From Streptomyces sp. AP-93 (GTDB lineage Bacteria > Actinomycetota > Actinomycetes > Streptomycetales > Streptomycetaceae): a DNA stretch of 64,000 bases. Where the stretch lies: positions 1 through 64,000 of the forward strand of contig NZ_JALGBX010000015.1 of the NCBI RefSeq assembly GCF_022808175.1, given 5' to 3'. Positions 7,131 through 16,695 of this stretch are shown piece after piece; the stretch's first letter is position 1; each line of letters opens with the position of its first letter. The position numbers were made by a program, and so were the translations under genes. The notes beneath the pieces were generated by a model. It saw only the letters and a list, made by a program, of their open reading frames with translations. It had not been told where the DNA came from and made no database searches.

Positions 7131-9349
7131 TTGTCGGAGTCGTCCTTGTCAGCGTCGTCGCCGGCGGCCTCGCCGTCGATCACGGGGACCAGGGAGAGCT
7201 TGCCGCGGGAGTCGATCTCGGCGATCTCGACCTGGACCTTGGTGCCGACCGCGAGCACGTCCTCGACGTTCTCCACGCGCTTGCCACCGGCGAGCTTGCG
7301 GATCTGCGAGATGTGCAGCAGGCCGTCCTTGCCGGGCATGAGGGAGACGAAGGCACCGAAGGTGGTGGTCTTGACGACCGTACCCAGGTACCGCTCGCCG
7401 ACCTCCGGCATGGTCGGGTTGGCGATCTGGTTGATCGTGGCGCGGGCGGCCTCGGCGGCCGGACCGTCGGCGGCACCGATGTAGATGGTGCCGTCGTCCT
7501 CGATCGTGATCTCGGCGCCGGTGTCCTCCTGGATCTGGTTGATCATCTTGCCCTTGGGCCCGATGACCTCACCGATCTTGTCCACCGGGATCTTGACGGT
7601 GATGATCCGGGGGGCGAACGGGGACATGGCGTCCGGCGTGTCGATCGCTTCCATCATCACGTCGAGGATGTGGAGGCGGGCGTCGCGGGCCTGCTTGAGG
7701 GCGGCGGCCAGAACCGAGGCCGGGATGCCGTCGAGCTTGGTGTCCAGCTGGAGCGCGGTGACGAACTCCTTGGTGCCGGCGACCTTGAAGTCCATGTCGC
7801 CGAAGGCGTCCTCCGCACCGAGGATGTCGGTGAGGGCGACGTAGTGGGTCTTGCCGTCGATCTCCTGCGAGATCAGGCCCATGGCGATACCGGCGACGGG
7901 GGCCTTGAGGGGCACACCGGCGTTCAGCAGCGACATGGTGGAGGCGCAGACCGAGCCCATGGACGTCGAGCCGTTGGAGCCGAGAGCCTCGGACACCTGG
8001 CGGATCGCGTAGGGGAACTCCTCGCGCGTCGGGAGGACGGGCACGATCGCGCGCTCGGCGAGCGCGCCGTGGCCGATCTCGCGGCGCTTCGGCGAACCGA
8101 CGCGGCCGGTCTCGCCGACCGAATACGGCGGGAAGTTGTAGTTGTGCATGTAGCGCTTGCGGGTCACCGGGGAAAGGGTGTCCAGCTGCTGCTCCATACG
8201 GAGCATGTTGAGGGTGGTGACGCCCAGGATCTGGGTCTCGCCACGCTCGAACAGCGCCGAGCCATGCACGCGCGGGATGGCCTCGACCTCGGCGGCGAGG
8301 GTACGGATGTCCGTGATCCCGCGGCCGTCGATGCGGACCTTGTCCTTGATGACGCGCTCGCGGACCAGGGCCTTGGTCAGGCTGCGGTACGCGGCGGAGA
8401 TCTCCTTCTCGCGGCCTTCGAAGGCCGGGAGGAGCTTCTCGGCGGCGATCTCCTTGACGCGGTCCAGCTCGGCCTCGCGGTCCTGCTTGGCCGCGATGGT
8501 CAGCGCCTGGGAGAGCTCGCCCTTGACCGCGGCCGAGAGGGCCTCGTAGACGTCGTCCTGGTAGTCCAGGAAGACCGGGAACTCGCCCTCGGGCTTGGCG
8601 GCCTTGGCGGCCAGGTCTGCCTGGGCCTTGCAGAGGACCTTGATGAAGGGCTTCGAGGCGTCGAGGCCGGCGGCCACGACCTCCTCGGTCGGCGCCTCGG
8701 CGCCGCCCTTGACCAGGGCGATGGTCTTCTCGGTGGCCTCGGCCTCGACCATCATGATCGCGACGTCGCCGTCCTCGAGCACGCGGCCCGCGACGACCAT
8801 GTCGAAGACGGCGTCCTCGAGCTCGGTGTGCGTCGGGAAGGCGACCCACTGGCCGCGGATCAGCGCGACGCGGACGCCGCCGATCGGGCCGGAGAAGGGC
8901 AGGCCGGCCAGCTGGGTGGACGCGGAGGCGGCGTTGATCGCCACGACGTCGTACAGGTGGTCGGGGTTGAGCGCCATGATCGTCGCGACGACCTGGATCT
9001 CGTTGCGCAGGCCCTTCTTGAAGGACGGGCGCAGCGGGCGGTCGATCAGGCGGCAGGTGAGGATCGCGTCCTCGGAGGGGCGGCCCTCGCGGCGGAAGAA
9101 CGAGCCGGGGATCTTGCCGGCCGCGTACTGCCGCTCCTCGACGTCCACCGTCAGGGGGAAGAAGTCGAGCTGGTCCTTGGGCTTCTTCGACGCGGTGGTG
9201 GCGGAAAGCACCATCGTGTCGTCGTCCAGGTAGGCAACGGCGGAGCCGGCGGCCTGGCGGGCCAGACGGCCCGTCTCGAAGCGGATGGTGCGGGTGCCGA
9301 AGGAACCGTTGTCAATGACGGCCTCGGCGTAGTGGGTCTCGTTCTCCAC
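7127..9349 (-). CDS. pnp: Polyribonucleotide nucleotidyltransferase (PNPase)
   Basis: PNPase degrades RNA phosphorolytically from the 3' end; in streptomycetes it also adds 3' tails. The product is 740 residues from GTG 9349. In order: a first RNase PH domain, a helical linker, a second RNase PH domain with VGSPKRREIGHGALAER, a KH domain (VIGPKGKMINQI) and a C-terminal S1 domain. GTG 9349 has GGAGAA 7 bp before it and matches the MENETHYAEAV start I recall; an in-frame ATG at 9364, also with a GGAG, is the alternative. Three hairpins precede it and rpsO lies upstream, the classic rpsO-pnp pair. Confidence 0.96.
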   Translation of the reverse strand: MENETHYAEAVIDNGSFGTRTIRFETGRLARQAAGSAVAYLDDDTMVLSATTASKKPKDQLDFFPLTVDVEERQYAAGKIPGSFFRREGRPSEDAILTCRLIDRPLRPSFKKGLRNEIQVVATIMALNPDHLYDVVAINAASASTQLAGLPFSGPIGGVRVALIRGQWVAFPTHTELEDAVFDMVVAGRVLEDGDVAIMMVEAEATEKTIALVKGGAEAPTEEVVAAGLDASKPFIKVLCKAQADLAAKAAKPEGEFPVFLDYQDDVYEALSAAVKGELSQALTIAAKQDREAELDRVKEIAAEKLLPAFEGREKEISAAYRSLTKALVRERVIKDKVRIDGRGITDIRTLAAEVEAIPRVHGSALFERGETQILGVTTLNMLRMEQQLDTLSPVTRKRYMHNYNFPPYSVGETGRVGSPKRREIGHGALAERAIVPVLPTREEFPYAIRQVSEALGSNGSTSMGSVCASTMSLLNAGVPLKAPVAGIAMGLISQEIDGKTHYVALTDILGAEDAFGDMDFKVAGTKEFVTALQLDTKLDGIPASVLAAALKQARDARLHILDVMMEAIDTPDAMSPFAPRIITVKIPVDKIGEVIGPKGKMINQIQEDTGAEITIEDDGTIYIGAADGPAAEAARATINQIANPTMPEVGERYLGTVVKTTTFGAFVSLMPGKDGLLHISQIRKLAGGKRVENVEDVLAVGTKVQVEIAEIDSRGKLSLVPVIDGEAAGDDADKDDSDK

Positions 9350-9376
9350 TAGCGTTTTCTCCATTTTCGTCGTCTC

Positions 9377-9636
9377 CGTCCGCCACCCGTGTGGTGGTGG
9401 ACGGTTGCGGAGAAGCGCTCCTTGCGTGCGGGCCGGTCTTCGATCGAAGCAGCCGGGCGAAGCCACGTGCGGGCTTTCCGGATGCCACTACCGAGGACCG
9501 GCGGCGTAGGGAGGGCGCTCCTCCTCTTCAGTTGTGCACGTCTTTCGACGTGGACGCTTCCAGACTACAAAGCGTCCGGTACGTCGCGCACGTACAGCAA
9601 AGGGAGCGGCCCCCTCAATGTGGGAACCGCTCCCTT
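9377..9636 (-). promoter_or_regulatory. rpsO-pnp intergenic leader with three hairpins
   Basis: Three stems are visible: AAGGGAGCGG/CCGCTCCCTT (9600-9609 with 9627-9636) just after the rpsO stop; GGACGCTT/AAGCGTCC (9552-9559 with 9570-9577); and an 11-bp stem 9377-9387 with 9393-9403 directly before the pnp start. The rpsO-pnp interval is a known RNase III target in Streptomyces; which of these stems is cut cannot be told from sequence. Confidence 0.65.
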
Positions 9637-9646
9637 CACAGCGTCT

Positions 9647-9934
9647 TTACTTGGCGCCGGCCGCACCGCGGCGGATGCCGAGGCGCTCGACCAGCGTACG
9701 GAAGCGCTGGATGTCCTTCTTGGCCAGGTACTGCAGCAGGCGGCGACGCTGGCCGACCAGGATCAGCAGACCACGACGGGAGTGGTGGTCGTGCTTGTGG
9801 GACTTCAGGTGCTCGGTCAGGTCCGAGATGCGGCGGGACAGCATCGCGACCTGGACCTCGGGGGAGCCGGTGTCGCCCTCCTTGGCACCAAACTCTGCGA
9901 TGAGCTGCTTCTTGACTGCGGCGTCGAGCGGCAC
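9647..9934 (-). CDS. rpsO: 30S ribosomal protein S15
   Basis: S15 binds the central domain of 16S rRNA early in small-subunit assembly. The product is 95 residues from GTG 9934, preceded by AAGGAG at good spacing, and contains the family core (TGSPEVQVAMLSRRI, DHHSRRGLL, LVGQRRRLL). A longer open frame upstream lacks a suitable ribosome site and overlaps the promoter. pnp follows on the same transcript. Confidence 0.97.
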   Translation of the reverse strand: MPLDAAVKKQLIAEFGAKEGDTGSPEVQVAMLSRRISDLTEHLKSHKHDHHSRRGLLILVGQRRRLLQYLAKKDIQRFRTLVERLGIRRGAAGAK

Positions 9935-9955
9935 GCGTACTCCTTGTAATAGGTC

Positions 9956-9984
9956 TTCATAGCCGCCGAGTGCCCCAGGTCGAA
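9956..9984 (-). promoter_or_regulatory. candidate rpsO promoter
   Basis: On the minus strand TTCGAC (9984-9979), a 17-bp spacer and TATGAA (9961-9956) lie just upstream of the rpsO ribosome site, predicting a very short leader. A CCGGAA/TTCCGG dyad lies further upstream at 10037-10050. The rest of the interval up to the eccD stop at 10107 shows nothing else. Confidence 0.35.
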
Positions 9985-10106
9985 TTCTCTGGGGATCTTC
10001 CGTAACTCGGGAGGCGGGGTCCGTTGAGCGCAGCCTCCGGAATCTTCCGGGGGCGCGTACACAAACGGCCGTCACACAGCGTACCAGGCTGCCGCAGGCC
10101 CCTGTC

Positions 10107-11612
10107 TCAGTTGGTGAGAGCGCGGGCCCGGGCGTAGACGTCGAGCACCGCAAGGGTCAGCGGGACAAGGCTGAGCAGGACCGCCGCCTCGGTGAGGTCG
10201 AGCAGCCGCCCCCAGAAGGGTGACAGACCCTTGCGGGGAATGACCAGCGCAATTCCGACGAGGAGGGCCGCGCCGGCGGCTACGGCGGCGGAGAGCCAGA
10301 GCGTACGGATCTCCAGGCCGCTGTGGTCTCCGTAGAGGGCGAGCTCCTTGAGCAGGGCGGCCGGCGGGTGGATGGCGAGGCCCAGGACGAGCAGGCCGAG
10401 GGCGGCGAAGCCCGCCACCAGGGTGCAGGCGACCTGGGAGGTATAGCGGAAGAGCCGGGCGCGCAGCAGCATGGCGAGCCCGGTGGCCAGGGCCAGGAGC
10501 CGGGCCCAGGTGTTGTCCGAGAAGCCGAGGACGGCCGCGGAGCCGACGGCGACGGCCGCGCAGCCGCCGACGAGGCCGAGGAGCATCTCGTGGCCGCGGC
10601 GGGCCTGGGCGGCGATGGCCTCGGCGTCGAGCGGGGCTCCGGCGTCGTGCCCGTCGGTGGCGGAGCGCTCACCGTACGGCTCGGTGTCGTAGCGGTCCGG
10701 GGTCTCGTACTCGGCGGTGGCGCTCTGCGGGGCGGCGTAGCCGATGGGGAGCCGGGCGAAGCGGGCGGAGAAGCCGGGGAGGAAGGCGACGAGGCCGATG
10801 GCGGCGGGGGCGCAGACGGCCGCGGCGGAGGTCGCGCCCGCGTCGGCGGTGATGGCGGCGAACGTGGCCAGGGTCCCGGTGGCGGCGAGGAAGGTGGTCG
10901 CGACGAAGGGTGCGTCGCCGTCGGGGGTGAGGGCGACGAGGGCGACGGAGGCGACGAGCACGCAGACGCAGCCGAGGAGGAACTGGAGACGGCCGGGGCC
11001 CTGGCCCGCGGCGGGGGCGATGATGCCGGAGCCGGCGAGCAGCAGGTGCGGTACGGCGGCGAGGCCGAGGGCGACGGCGGAGCCGCGGTCGCGGTAGACC
11101 CGGGCGCGGACCCCCGCGGCGGCGGTGAGGAGCAGGCCGACGGAGCCGGCGATGATGCCGGGCAGTCCGTGCATGTCGTGCAGGACGGGGTCGGCGTACC
11201 AGAGGACGAAGCCGAGCAGGACGAAGAGGACGGCGGCGCCGGTCAGGCCCGCGCCGCGCAGCATGTCGTCGCTCCATCGCTGGCGGTCGCGCACCACGGC
11301 GGCGGCGACGGCGTCGGAGACGTCGTCGAAGACGGCGGGCGGCAGGGATTCGGCGAAGGGGCGCAGGCTCAGCACTTCGCCGTCCAGGACCTGCTGGGCC
11401 GCGAGGGTGCGGGCGCCGTCGAGGACGGTGCCGGAGCGCAGGACCAGGTGGAAGCCGGTGGGTGCGCCGACGGGCTGCGTCTGGCCGGTGAGGCGCAGCA
11501 GCTCGGGGTAGATGTCGGCGACGGCGATGTCCTCGGGGAGGGCGACGTCTATGCGGCTGTCGGGAGCCACGACGGTGACCCTGCGGAAGCCGGTCGCCTC
11601 GGCGGTGTTCAC
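10107..11612 (-). CDS. eccD: type VII secretion membrane protein EccD
   Basis: EccD forms the membrane vestibule of the type VII secretion channel. The product is 501 residues. About 90 N-terminal residues form a ubiquitin-like domain (VTVVAPDSRIDVALPEDIAV, then LRSGTVLDG), followed by many hydrophobic segments, consistent with the roughly 11 membrane helices of the family. A polar, Asp/Glu/Tyr-containing cytoplasmic loop lies mid-chain. It starts at GTG 11612 and diverges from eccC, so this gap should hold two promoters; none stands out. It is the only ecc gene next to rpsO-pnp on this strand. Confidence 0.88.
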   Translation of the reverse strand: MNTAEATGFRRVTVVAPDSRIDVALPEDIAVADIYPELLRLTGQTQPVGAPTGFHLVLRSGTVLDGARTLAAQQVLDGEVLSLRPFAESLPPAVFDDVSDAVAAAVVRDRQRWSDDMLRGAGLTGAAVLFVLLGFVLWYADPVLHDMHGLPGIIAGSVGLLLTAAAGVRARVYRDRGSAVALGLAAVPHLLLAGSGIIAPAAGQGPGRLQFLLGCVCVLVASVALVALTPDGDAPFVATTFLAATGTLATFAAITADAGATSAAAVCAPAAIGLVAFLPGFSARFARLPIGYAAPQSATAEYETPDRYDTEPYGERSATDGHDAGAPLDAEAIAAQARRGHEMLLGLVGGCAAVAVGSAAVLGFSDNTWARLLALATGLAMLLRARLFRYTSQVACTLVAGFAALGLLVLGLAIHPPAALLKELALYGDHSGLEIRTLWLSAAVAAGAALLVGIALVIPRKGLSPFWGRLLDLTEAAVLLSLVPLTLAVLDVYARARALTN

Positions 11613-11848
11613 CTGATGCCCCCCGGTGGGTGTGTGCGTTGGTGTGCGTGGGTGCGCCGGCGGCGGTGGTCCGCCCGCCGGTGCGCAGCCGGTTCGCGGA
11701 TGCGCATGCCGCGCGCGCCACCCTACCGGGAGTGCTGATGACTGTCGGCAAGTAGGATCACCCCTCTGCGAAGGAGATCCCCTTCGCGCCCGGGACTTGA
11801 GGGCGCCGGTTGCGACGTCCCGTCTGTTTTCGAGGGATTGATGCTCCG

Positions 11849-14800
11849 GTGAGCCAGATCGTCGTCAAACGTCCGCCCCGGTCGCTGCCGCCCGAAGTCC
11901 CTTCGGACGAACTGAGGCTCGAGGCACCGCCGGAACTCCCGCGGGGGCAGCAGGAGGGCGTGCTGATGCAGCTCCTCCCGATGCTCGGGATGGGCTCGTC
12001 CGCCGTCTTCTTCTTCATGCCGGGTGCCGCGCCGTTCATGCGCATCATGGGCGTGCTGATGATGGTGTCGACGGTGGGCATGCTCGTGGCCCAGTTGGTG
12101 CGGCACCGGCGCGGTACGCAGGGGCAGATGGCCGACATCCGGCGGGACTACCTCAAGTACCTGGCTCAGACCCGCCGTCAGGTACGCAGGACCGCGCGGG
12201 CCCAGCGTGACGCGCAGCTGTACCTGCACCCGGCTCCGGAGCAGTTGTGGTCGGTGGTCGCCGAGGGTTCGCGGCTGTGGGAGCGCCGGGTCGGCGACGC
12301 GGACTTCGGGCAGGCCCGGCTGGGGCTGGGCGCGCAGCGCCTGGCGACCCCGCTGGTGGCTCCGGACACGGCGCCGGTGGACGAGCTGGAGCCGCTGGCG
12401 GCGGGCGCCATGCAGCGGTTCCTGCGGGTGCACTCCTCGCTGGACGGGCTGCCGATGGCGGTGTCGTTGCGGGCGTTCTACCACGTGACGGTCTCCGGGG
12501 AGCCCGAGTCGGCGCGGGGCACCGCGCGGGCGCTGGTGGCGCAACTGGCGACGCTGCACTCCCCCGAGGACCTGATGGTGGCCGTGGTGGCGGCGCCGGG
12601 CGCGGTCGCGGAGTGGGACTGGGTGAAGTGGCTGCCGCACACCCAGGTTCCGGGTCAGATCGACGGGGCCGGCACGAAGCGGCTGTTCGGCGACGACATC
12701 GGTGAGCTGGAGGGGCTGCTCGGTTCCCGGCTGGAGGGGCGGCCCCGGTTCAGCCGGGAGGGCTCCCCGGTGCTGGACCAGCCGCACGTGGTCCTCGTAC
12801 TGGACTCGGGTTCCCGCGGGGGTCTGGTGCCGCCGGACTCGGTGTTCGCGGCGGCCGAGGGTCTGCAGGGGGTCACCGTCGTCGAGGTGGTGGCGGGCGA
12901 GCTGGACGAGGCGCGCGGCGGGCTGTCGGTCGTGGTGCGGCCGGGCCGGCTGCGGCTGGAGTCGGGTGCGGGCTTCGCCTACGAGGGTCTGCCGGACACC
13001 CTGTCGCTGCCGGCGGCCGAGGCGCTGGCGCGGCAGCTGGCGCCGCTGCGGACGGGCGGCGGGGACGAGGACGAGCCGCTGCTCGCCAATCTGGACTTCA
13101 CCGACCTGCTGAACCTGGGCGACGCGGCCGCCGTGGACGTGGCCCGGACCTGGCGGCCGCGCTCCGCCGGCGAGCGGCTGCGCGTGCCGATCGGGGTCGG
13201 CGAGGACGGCTCCCCGGTGATGCTGGACCTGAAGGAGGCCGCGCAGGAGGGCATGGGCCCGCACGGGCTGTGCGTGGGCGCGACCGGTTCGGGCAAGTCG
13301 GAGCTGCTGCGCACGCTGGTGCTGGGGCTGGCCGTCACGCACACCTCGGAGACGCTGAACTTCGTACTCGCCGACTTCAAGGGCGGTGCGACCTTCACCG
13401 GGATGGGGCAGATGCCGCACGTCGCGGCGGTCATCACCAACCTGGCGGACGACCTGACGCTCGTGGACCGCATGGGCGACTCGATCCGCGGCGAGCTGCA
13501 GCGCCGGCAGGAGCTGCTGCGTTCGGCGGGCAACTACGCGAACATCCACGACTACGAGAAGGCCCGCGCGGCGGGTGCTCCGCTGGAGCCGCTGGCCTCG
13601 CTGGTGCTGGTCATCGACGAGTTCTCCGAACTGCTGACCGCGAAGCCGGACTTCATCGACATGTTCATCCAGATCGGCCGCATCGGCCGGTCGCTGGGCG
13701 TGCACCTGCTGCTGGCCTCGCAGCGGCTGGAGGAGGGCAAGCTGCGCGGGCTGGACACGTACCTGTCGTACCGGATCGGTCTGCGGACCTTCTCGGCGGC
13801 GGAGTCGCGGACCGCGATCGGCGTGCCGGACGCCTACCACCTGCCGTCGGTGCCCGGTTCGGGCTACCTGAAGTTCGGTACGGACGAGATGACGCGCTTC
13901 AAGGCGGCGTACGTCTCGGGCACCTACCGCTCGGGCGGGCCGGACCTGTCGGTCGGGCTGTTCCCGGTGGAGCGGCGGCCGGTGCTGTTCACGGCGGCGC
14001 CGGTGCCGGTGGTGTACGCGGCTCCGGACCCGGCGTACCTGTCGGCGCGGGCGGCGGAGGCCGAGCGTGCCGCGCAGGGCGACGACGCGCTGGCGGACAC
14101 GGTGCTGGACGTGATCGTGGGACGGCTGGAGGGGCAGGGGGTGCCGGCGCACCAGGTGTGGCTGCCGCCGCTGGACCAGGCTCCGCCGCTGGACCAGCTG
14201 CTGCCGGCGCTGGCGCCGAGCGCGGAGCGGGGGCTGCACGCGGAGGGGTACACGCGGCCGGGCGGGCTGGTCGTGCCGCTCGGGCTCATCGACAAGCCGT
14301 TCGAGCAGCGGCGCGAGGTGCTGTACCGGGACTTCTCGGGTGCGGCGGGCCACATGATGGTGGTCGGCGGTCCGCAGTCGGGCAAGTCCACGCTGATGCG
14401 GACGCTGATCTCCTCGTTCGCGCTGACGCACACCCCGCGCGAGGTGCAGTTCTACGGGCTGGACTTCGGCGGCGGCGGTCTGTCCTCGCTGGCCGAACTG
14501 CCGCACGTGGGCGGGATCGCGTCCCGGCTGGACCCGGAGCGGGTGCGGCGCACGGTCGCGGAGGTGGCCGGGGTGCTGCGCCGGCGCGAGGAGTTCTTCC
14601 GCGCGAACGGCATCGACTCGATCGGCACCTACCGGCGCCGGCGGGCCGCGGGCGAGCTGCCCGGGGAGGCCTGGGGCGACGTGTTCCTGGTCGTCGACGG
14701 CTGGGGCGGCTTCCGGGGCGAGTACGAGGCCCTGGAGCAGGTCGTCACGGACATCGCGTCCCGCGGGCTGGGATACGGCATCCACGTGGTGGTCACGGTC

Positions 14801-15832
14801 GCCCGGTACATGGAGGTCCGGGCCGCGCTGAAGGACCAGATCCTCAGTCGGCTGGAGCTGCGCCTCGGCGATGTCATGGACTCCGAGTTCGACCGCAAGG
14901 TGGCGGCGAACGTGCCGACGGGGATGCCGGGCCGCGGCCAGGTCGCGGAGAAGCTGCACTTCCTGGGCGCGCTGCCGCGGGTCGACGGCTCGCACGCGGC
15001 GGAGGACCTGTCGGAGGCCACGGCCGCCTTCGTGGACGCCGTGAAGCAGAACTGGACGGGCCAGGCGGCCCCCGGCGTGCGGCTGCTGCCTCGGCTGCTC
15101 CACGCCGACCAGCTTCCCAAGGGCGCGGAGTACCCGGAGCGCGGGATCGCGATCGGCATCGACGAGACCGAGCTGGAGCCGGTGTTCGTCGACTTCGAGA
15201 CCGACCCCTTCCTCCTCGTGTTCGGCGAGAGCGAGTCGGGCAAGACCAACCTGCTGCGGCTGATCGCGCAGCGGATCGCGGAGCGCTACGGCCCGGACCG
15301 GGCCCGGCTGGTGGTCGGCGACTACCGGCGCAGCCTGCTCGGCGCGCTGCCGGAGGAGCACCTGCTGGAGTACGCGCCGATGGCGAGCTCCCTGCAGATG
15401 CACATGGAGGCGCTGGCCGGGGTGTTCGCCCGCCGGCAGCCCCCGCAGGACGTCACTCCGCAGCAGTTGCGCGACCGCAGCTGGTGGACGGGCCCGGACG
15501 TGTTCATCATCATCGACGACTTCGACCTGGTGGCCACGAGTCAGGGCAATCCGCTGACGCAGCTGGTGGAGTTCCTGCCGTTCGCCCGGGACACGGGCGT
15601 GCGCTTCGTGATCGCGCGCAGCTCGGCGGGTGCCTCGCGCGCGCTGTACGAGCCGTTCATGCAGCGGATCAAGGAGCTGGGCGCGCAGGGCGTGGTGCTG
15701 TCCGGTGATCCGTCCGAGGGCGATCTGGTCGGCAATGTGCGGCCGCGCCCCATGCCTCCGGGCCGGGCCTCCTTCGTCTCGCGCAAGCGCGGGACCTCGC
15801 TGATCCAGATCGGGCGGATGCCGGGGCTGTAG
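11849..15832 (+). CDS. eccC: type VII secretion ATPase EccC (three FtsK/SpoIIIE modules)
   Basis: EccC is the motor that recognises and drives WXG100 substrates through the type VII channel. The product is 1327 residues from GTG 11849. Two membrane segments lie near residues 45-90. Three P-loops follow: GATGSGKS near 477, GGPQSGKST near 841 and GESESGKT near 1125, so the EccCa and EccCb halves of ESX-1 are fused here. Acidic Walker B strands (LVLVIDEFSEL, VFIIIDDFD) accompany modules 1 and 3. The frame is open to 11810, but the GTG gives the usual MSQIVVKRPPR start. bldB follows 102 bp later on the same strand. Confidence 0.93.
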   Translation: MSQIVVKRPPRSLPPEVPSDELRLEAPPELPRGQQEGVLMQLLPMLGMGSSAVFFFMPGAAPFMRIMGVLMMVSTVGMLVAQLVRHRRGTQGQMADIRRDYLKYLAQTRRQVRRTARAQRDAQLYLHPAPEQLWSVVAEGSRLWERRVGDADFGQARLGLGAQRLATPLVAPDTAPVDELEPLAAGAMQRFLRVHSSLDGLPMAVSLRAFYHVTVSGEPESARGTARALVAQLATLHSPEDLMVAVVAAPGAVAEWDWVKWLPHTQVPGQIDGAGTKRLFGDDIGELEGLLGSRLEGRPRFSREGSPVLDQPHVVLVLDSGSRGGLVPPDSVFAAAEGLQGVTVVEVVAGELDEARGGLSVVVRPGRLRLESGAGFAYEGLPDTLSLPAAEALARQLAPLRTGGGDEDEPLLANLDFTDLLNLGDAAAVDVARTWRPRSAGERLRVPIGVGEDGSPVMLDLKEAAQEGMGPHGLCVGATGSGKSELLRTLVLGLAVTHTSETLNFVLADFKGGATFTGMGQMPHVAAVITNLADDLTLVDRMGDSIRGELQRRQELLRSAGNYANIHDYEKARAAGAPLEPLASLVLVIDEFSELLTAKPDFIDMFIQIGRIGRSLGVHLLLASQRLEEGKLRGLDTYLSYRIGLRTFSAAESRTAIGVPDAYHLPSVPGSGYLKFGTDEMTRFKAAYVSGTYRSGGPDLSVGLFPVERRPVLFTAAPVPVVYAAPDPAYLSARAAEAERAAQGDDALADTVLDVIVGRLEGQGVPAHQVWLPPLDQAPPLDQLLPALAPSAERGLHAEGYTRPGGLVVPLGLIDKPFEQRREVLYRDFSGAAGHMMVVGGPQSGKSTLMRTLISSFALTHTPREVQFYGLDFGGGGLSSLAELPHVGGIASRLDPERVRRTVAEVAGVLRRREEFFRANGIDSIGTYRRRRAAGELPGEAWGDVFLVVDGWGGFRGEYEALEQVVTDIASRGLGYGIHVVVTVARYMEVRAALKDQILSRLELRLGDVMDSEFDRKVAANVPTGMPGRGQVAEKLHFLGALPRVDGSHAAEDLSEATAAFVDAVKQNWTGQAAPGVRLLPRLLHADQLPKGAEYPERGIAIGIDETELEPVFVDFETDPFLLVFGESESGKTNLLRLIAQRIAERYGPDRARLVVGDYRRSLLGALPEEHLLEYAPMASSLQMHMEALAGVFARRQPPQDVTPQQLRDRSWWTGPDVFIIIDDFDLVATSQGNPLTQLVEFLPFARDTGVRFVIARSSAGASRALYEPFMQRIKELGAQGVVLSGDPSEGDLVGNVRPRPMPPGRASFVSRKRGTSLIQIGRMPGL

Positions 15833-15934
15833 GTGCCGGGGCCGCGGTACCGGAGGGTTCCGGAAAGCCTCCCGCGCGGGGCCGGTCACCCTCGATAATC
15901 GGCAGGGATCGCACCACCGAAGGAGAGGCCGCGC

Positions 15935-16180
15935 ATGGGCACTCAGCAGGAGAAGGACGAGCTGTACGGGCTCGACATCAGCGGCGTCGAGTGGGAGGGC
16001 CCGCCCGGCACCTCTCCCGACGAGGAGCGGGTCGAGATCGCCAGGCTGCCCGAGGGGGCGGTGGCGATGCGGTCCTCGCTGGACCGGGACACGGTGCTGC
16101 GCTACACCGCGGCCGAGTGGGAGGCGTTCGTACTCGGGGCCAGGGACGGGGAGTTCGATCTCGACCGGGGTCCGCGCTAG
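15935..16180 (+). CDS. bldB: DUF397 protein, probable BldB
   Basis: An 81-residue acidic protein of the DUF397 family (DISGVEW near the N-terminus, AVAMRSS and EWEAFVLGARDGEFD later). From memory, Streptomyces BldB is a small DUF397-type protein needed for aerial growth, and its gene lies beside the esx genes. Position and N-terminus support that name, but many DUF397 paralogues exist and this one seems somewhat short. AAGGAGAG lies 10 bp before ATG 15935. It is transcribed with or after eccC and converges on the WXG100 genes across a strong terminator. Confidence 0.7.
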   Translation: MGTQQEKDELYGLDISGVEWEGPPGTSPDEERVEIARLPEGAVAMRSSLDRDTVLRYTAAEWEAFVLGARDGEFDLDRGPR

Positions 16181-16238
16181 GGCCGGGCCGCGCTAGGGCC
16201 GGGCCGCGCTGGGGCCCGTACGGCCCCCGCCCCCGCGG

Positions 16239-16283
16239 ACGGAGGAAGGGGCGCGCCCGGTGCGGGCGCGCCCCTTCCTCCGT
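16239..16283. terminator. 21-bp perfect hairpin between bldB and esxA
   Basis: 16239-16259 is fully complementary to 16263-16283 with a 3-nt loop (GTG), an unusually long perfect stem. It separates the plus-strand eccC-bldB unit from the minus-strand WXG100 unit and can serve both. Just upstream are short direct repeats of GGGCCGGGCCGCGCT (16182-16212). Confidence 0.8.
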
Positions 16284-16340
16284 GTCGCCGTGTTCGGCGG
16301 TGCTTCGCCGTCTTCGGCGGTGCTTCGCGCTGCCGCGGGC

Positions 16341-16649
16341 CTAGTAGGCCTCGGTGAACAGGCGCGAGGCCTTCACGTCGGTGGCGCGGTAGTCGTTCTT
16401 GCCGCGCTCGATGAGGTCCGCGACGAGGCGCAGCTGGGCGCGCATGTGGTCGGCCTTGCCGTTGTACTTGCGCTGCAGCTCGACGTACTGGGCGTGCGCC
16501 TCGCCGTCCCAGGTGTCGGTGACGACCGTCAGGGCCGCACCCATCTCGTCGAGGTCCTTCTTGATGTTGTCCGAGACGATGCGGATGCGGTCCGCCATCC
16601 CCTGGAGGCTCTCGTACTGGACCTTGGTGTGCCCGTCGTTCGCGGTCAT
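16341..16649 (-). CDS. esxA: WXG100-family protein, EsxA/EsxB-type
   Basis: A 102-residue helical-hairpin substrate of the type VII system. The turn motif W-D-G is at residues 47-49 between two long amphipathic helices, and the C-terminal secretion signal Y-x3-D (YRATD) is at 87-91. ATG 16649 follows AGGAGAAG. It lies 46 bp behind a second WXG100 gene, and the products probably form a heterodimer. Which one is EsxA and which EsxB is my assignment and may be reversed. Confidence 0.85.
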   Translation of the reverse strand: MTANDGHTKVQYESLQGMADRIRIVSDNIKKDLDEMGAALTVVTDTWDGEAHAQYVELQRKYNGKADHMRAQLRLVADLIERGKNDYRATDVKASRLFTEAY

Positions 16650-16695
16650 GCTCTTCTCCTTCGCACGGGGCTGGGCAGGTGGGTGGGGAAGCGGG

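Noticed and set aside
11723..15889. 1388-codon minus-strand frame opposite eccC
   Set aside because: Composition is Arg/Gln/His-rich without structure and the plus strand carries three intact ATPase modules.
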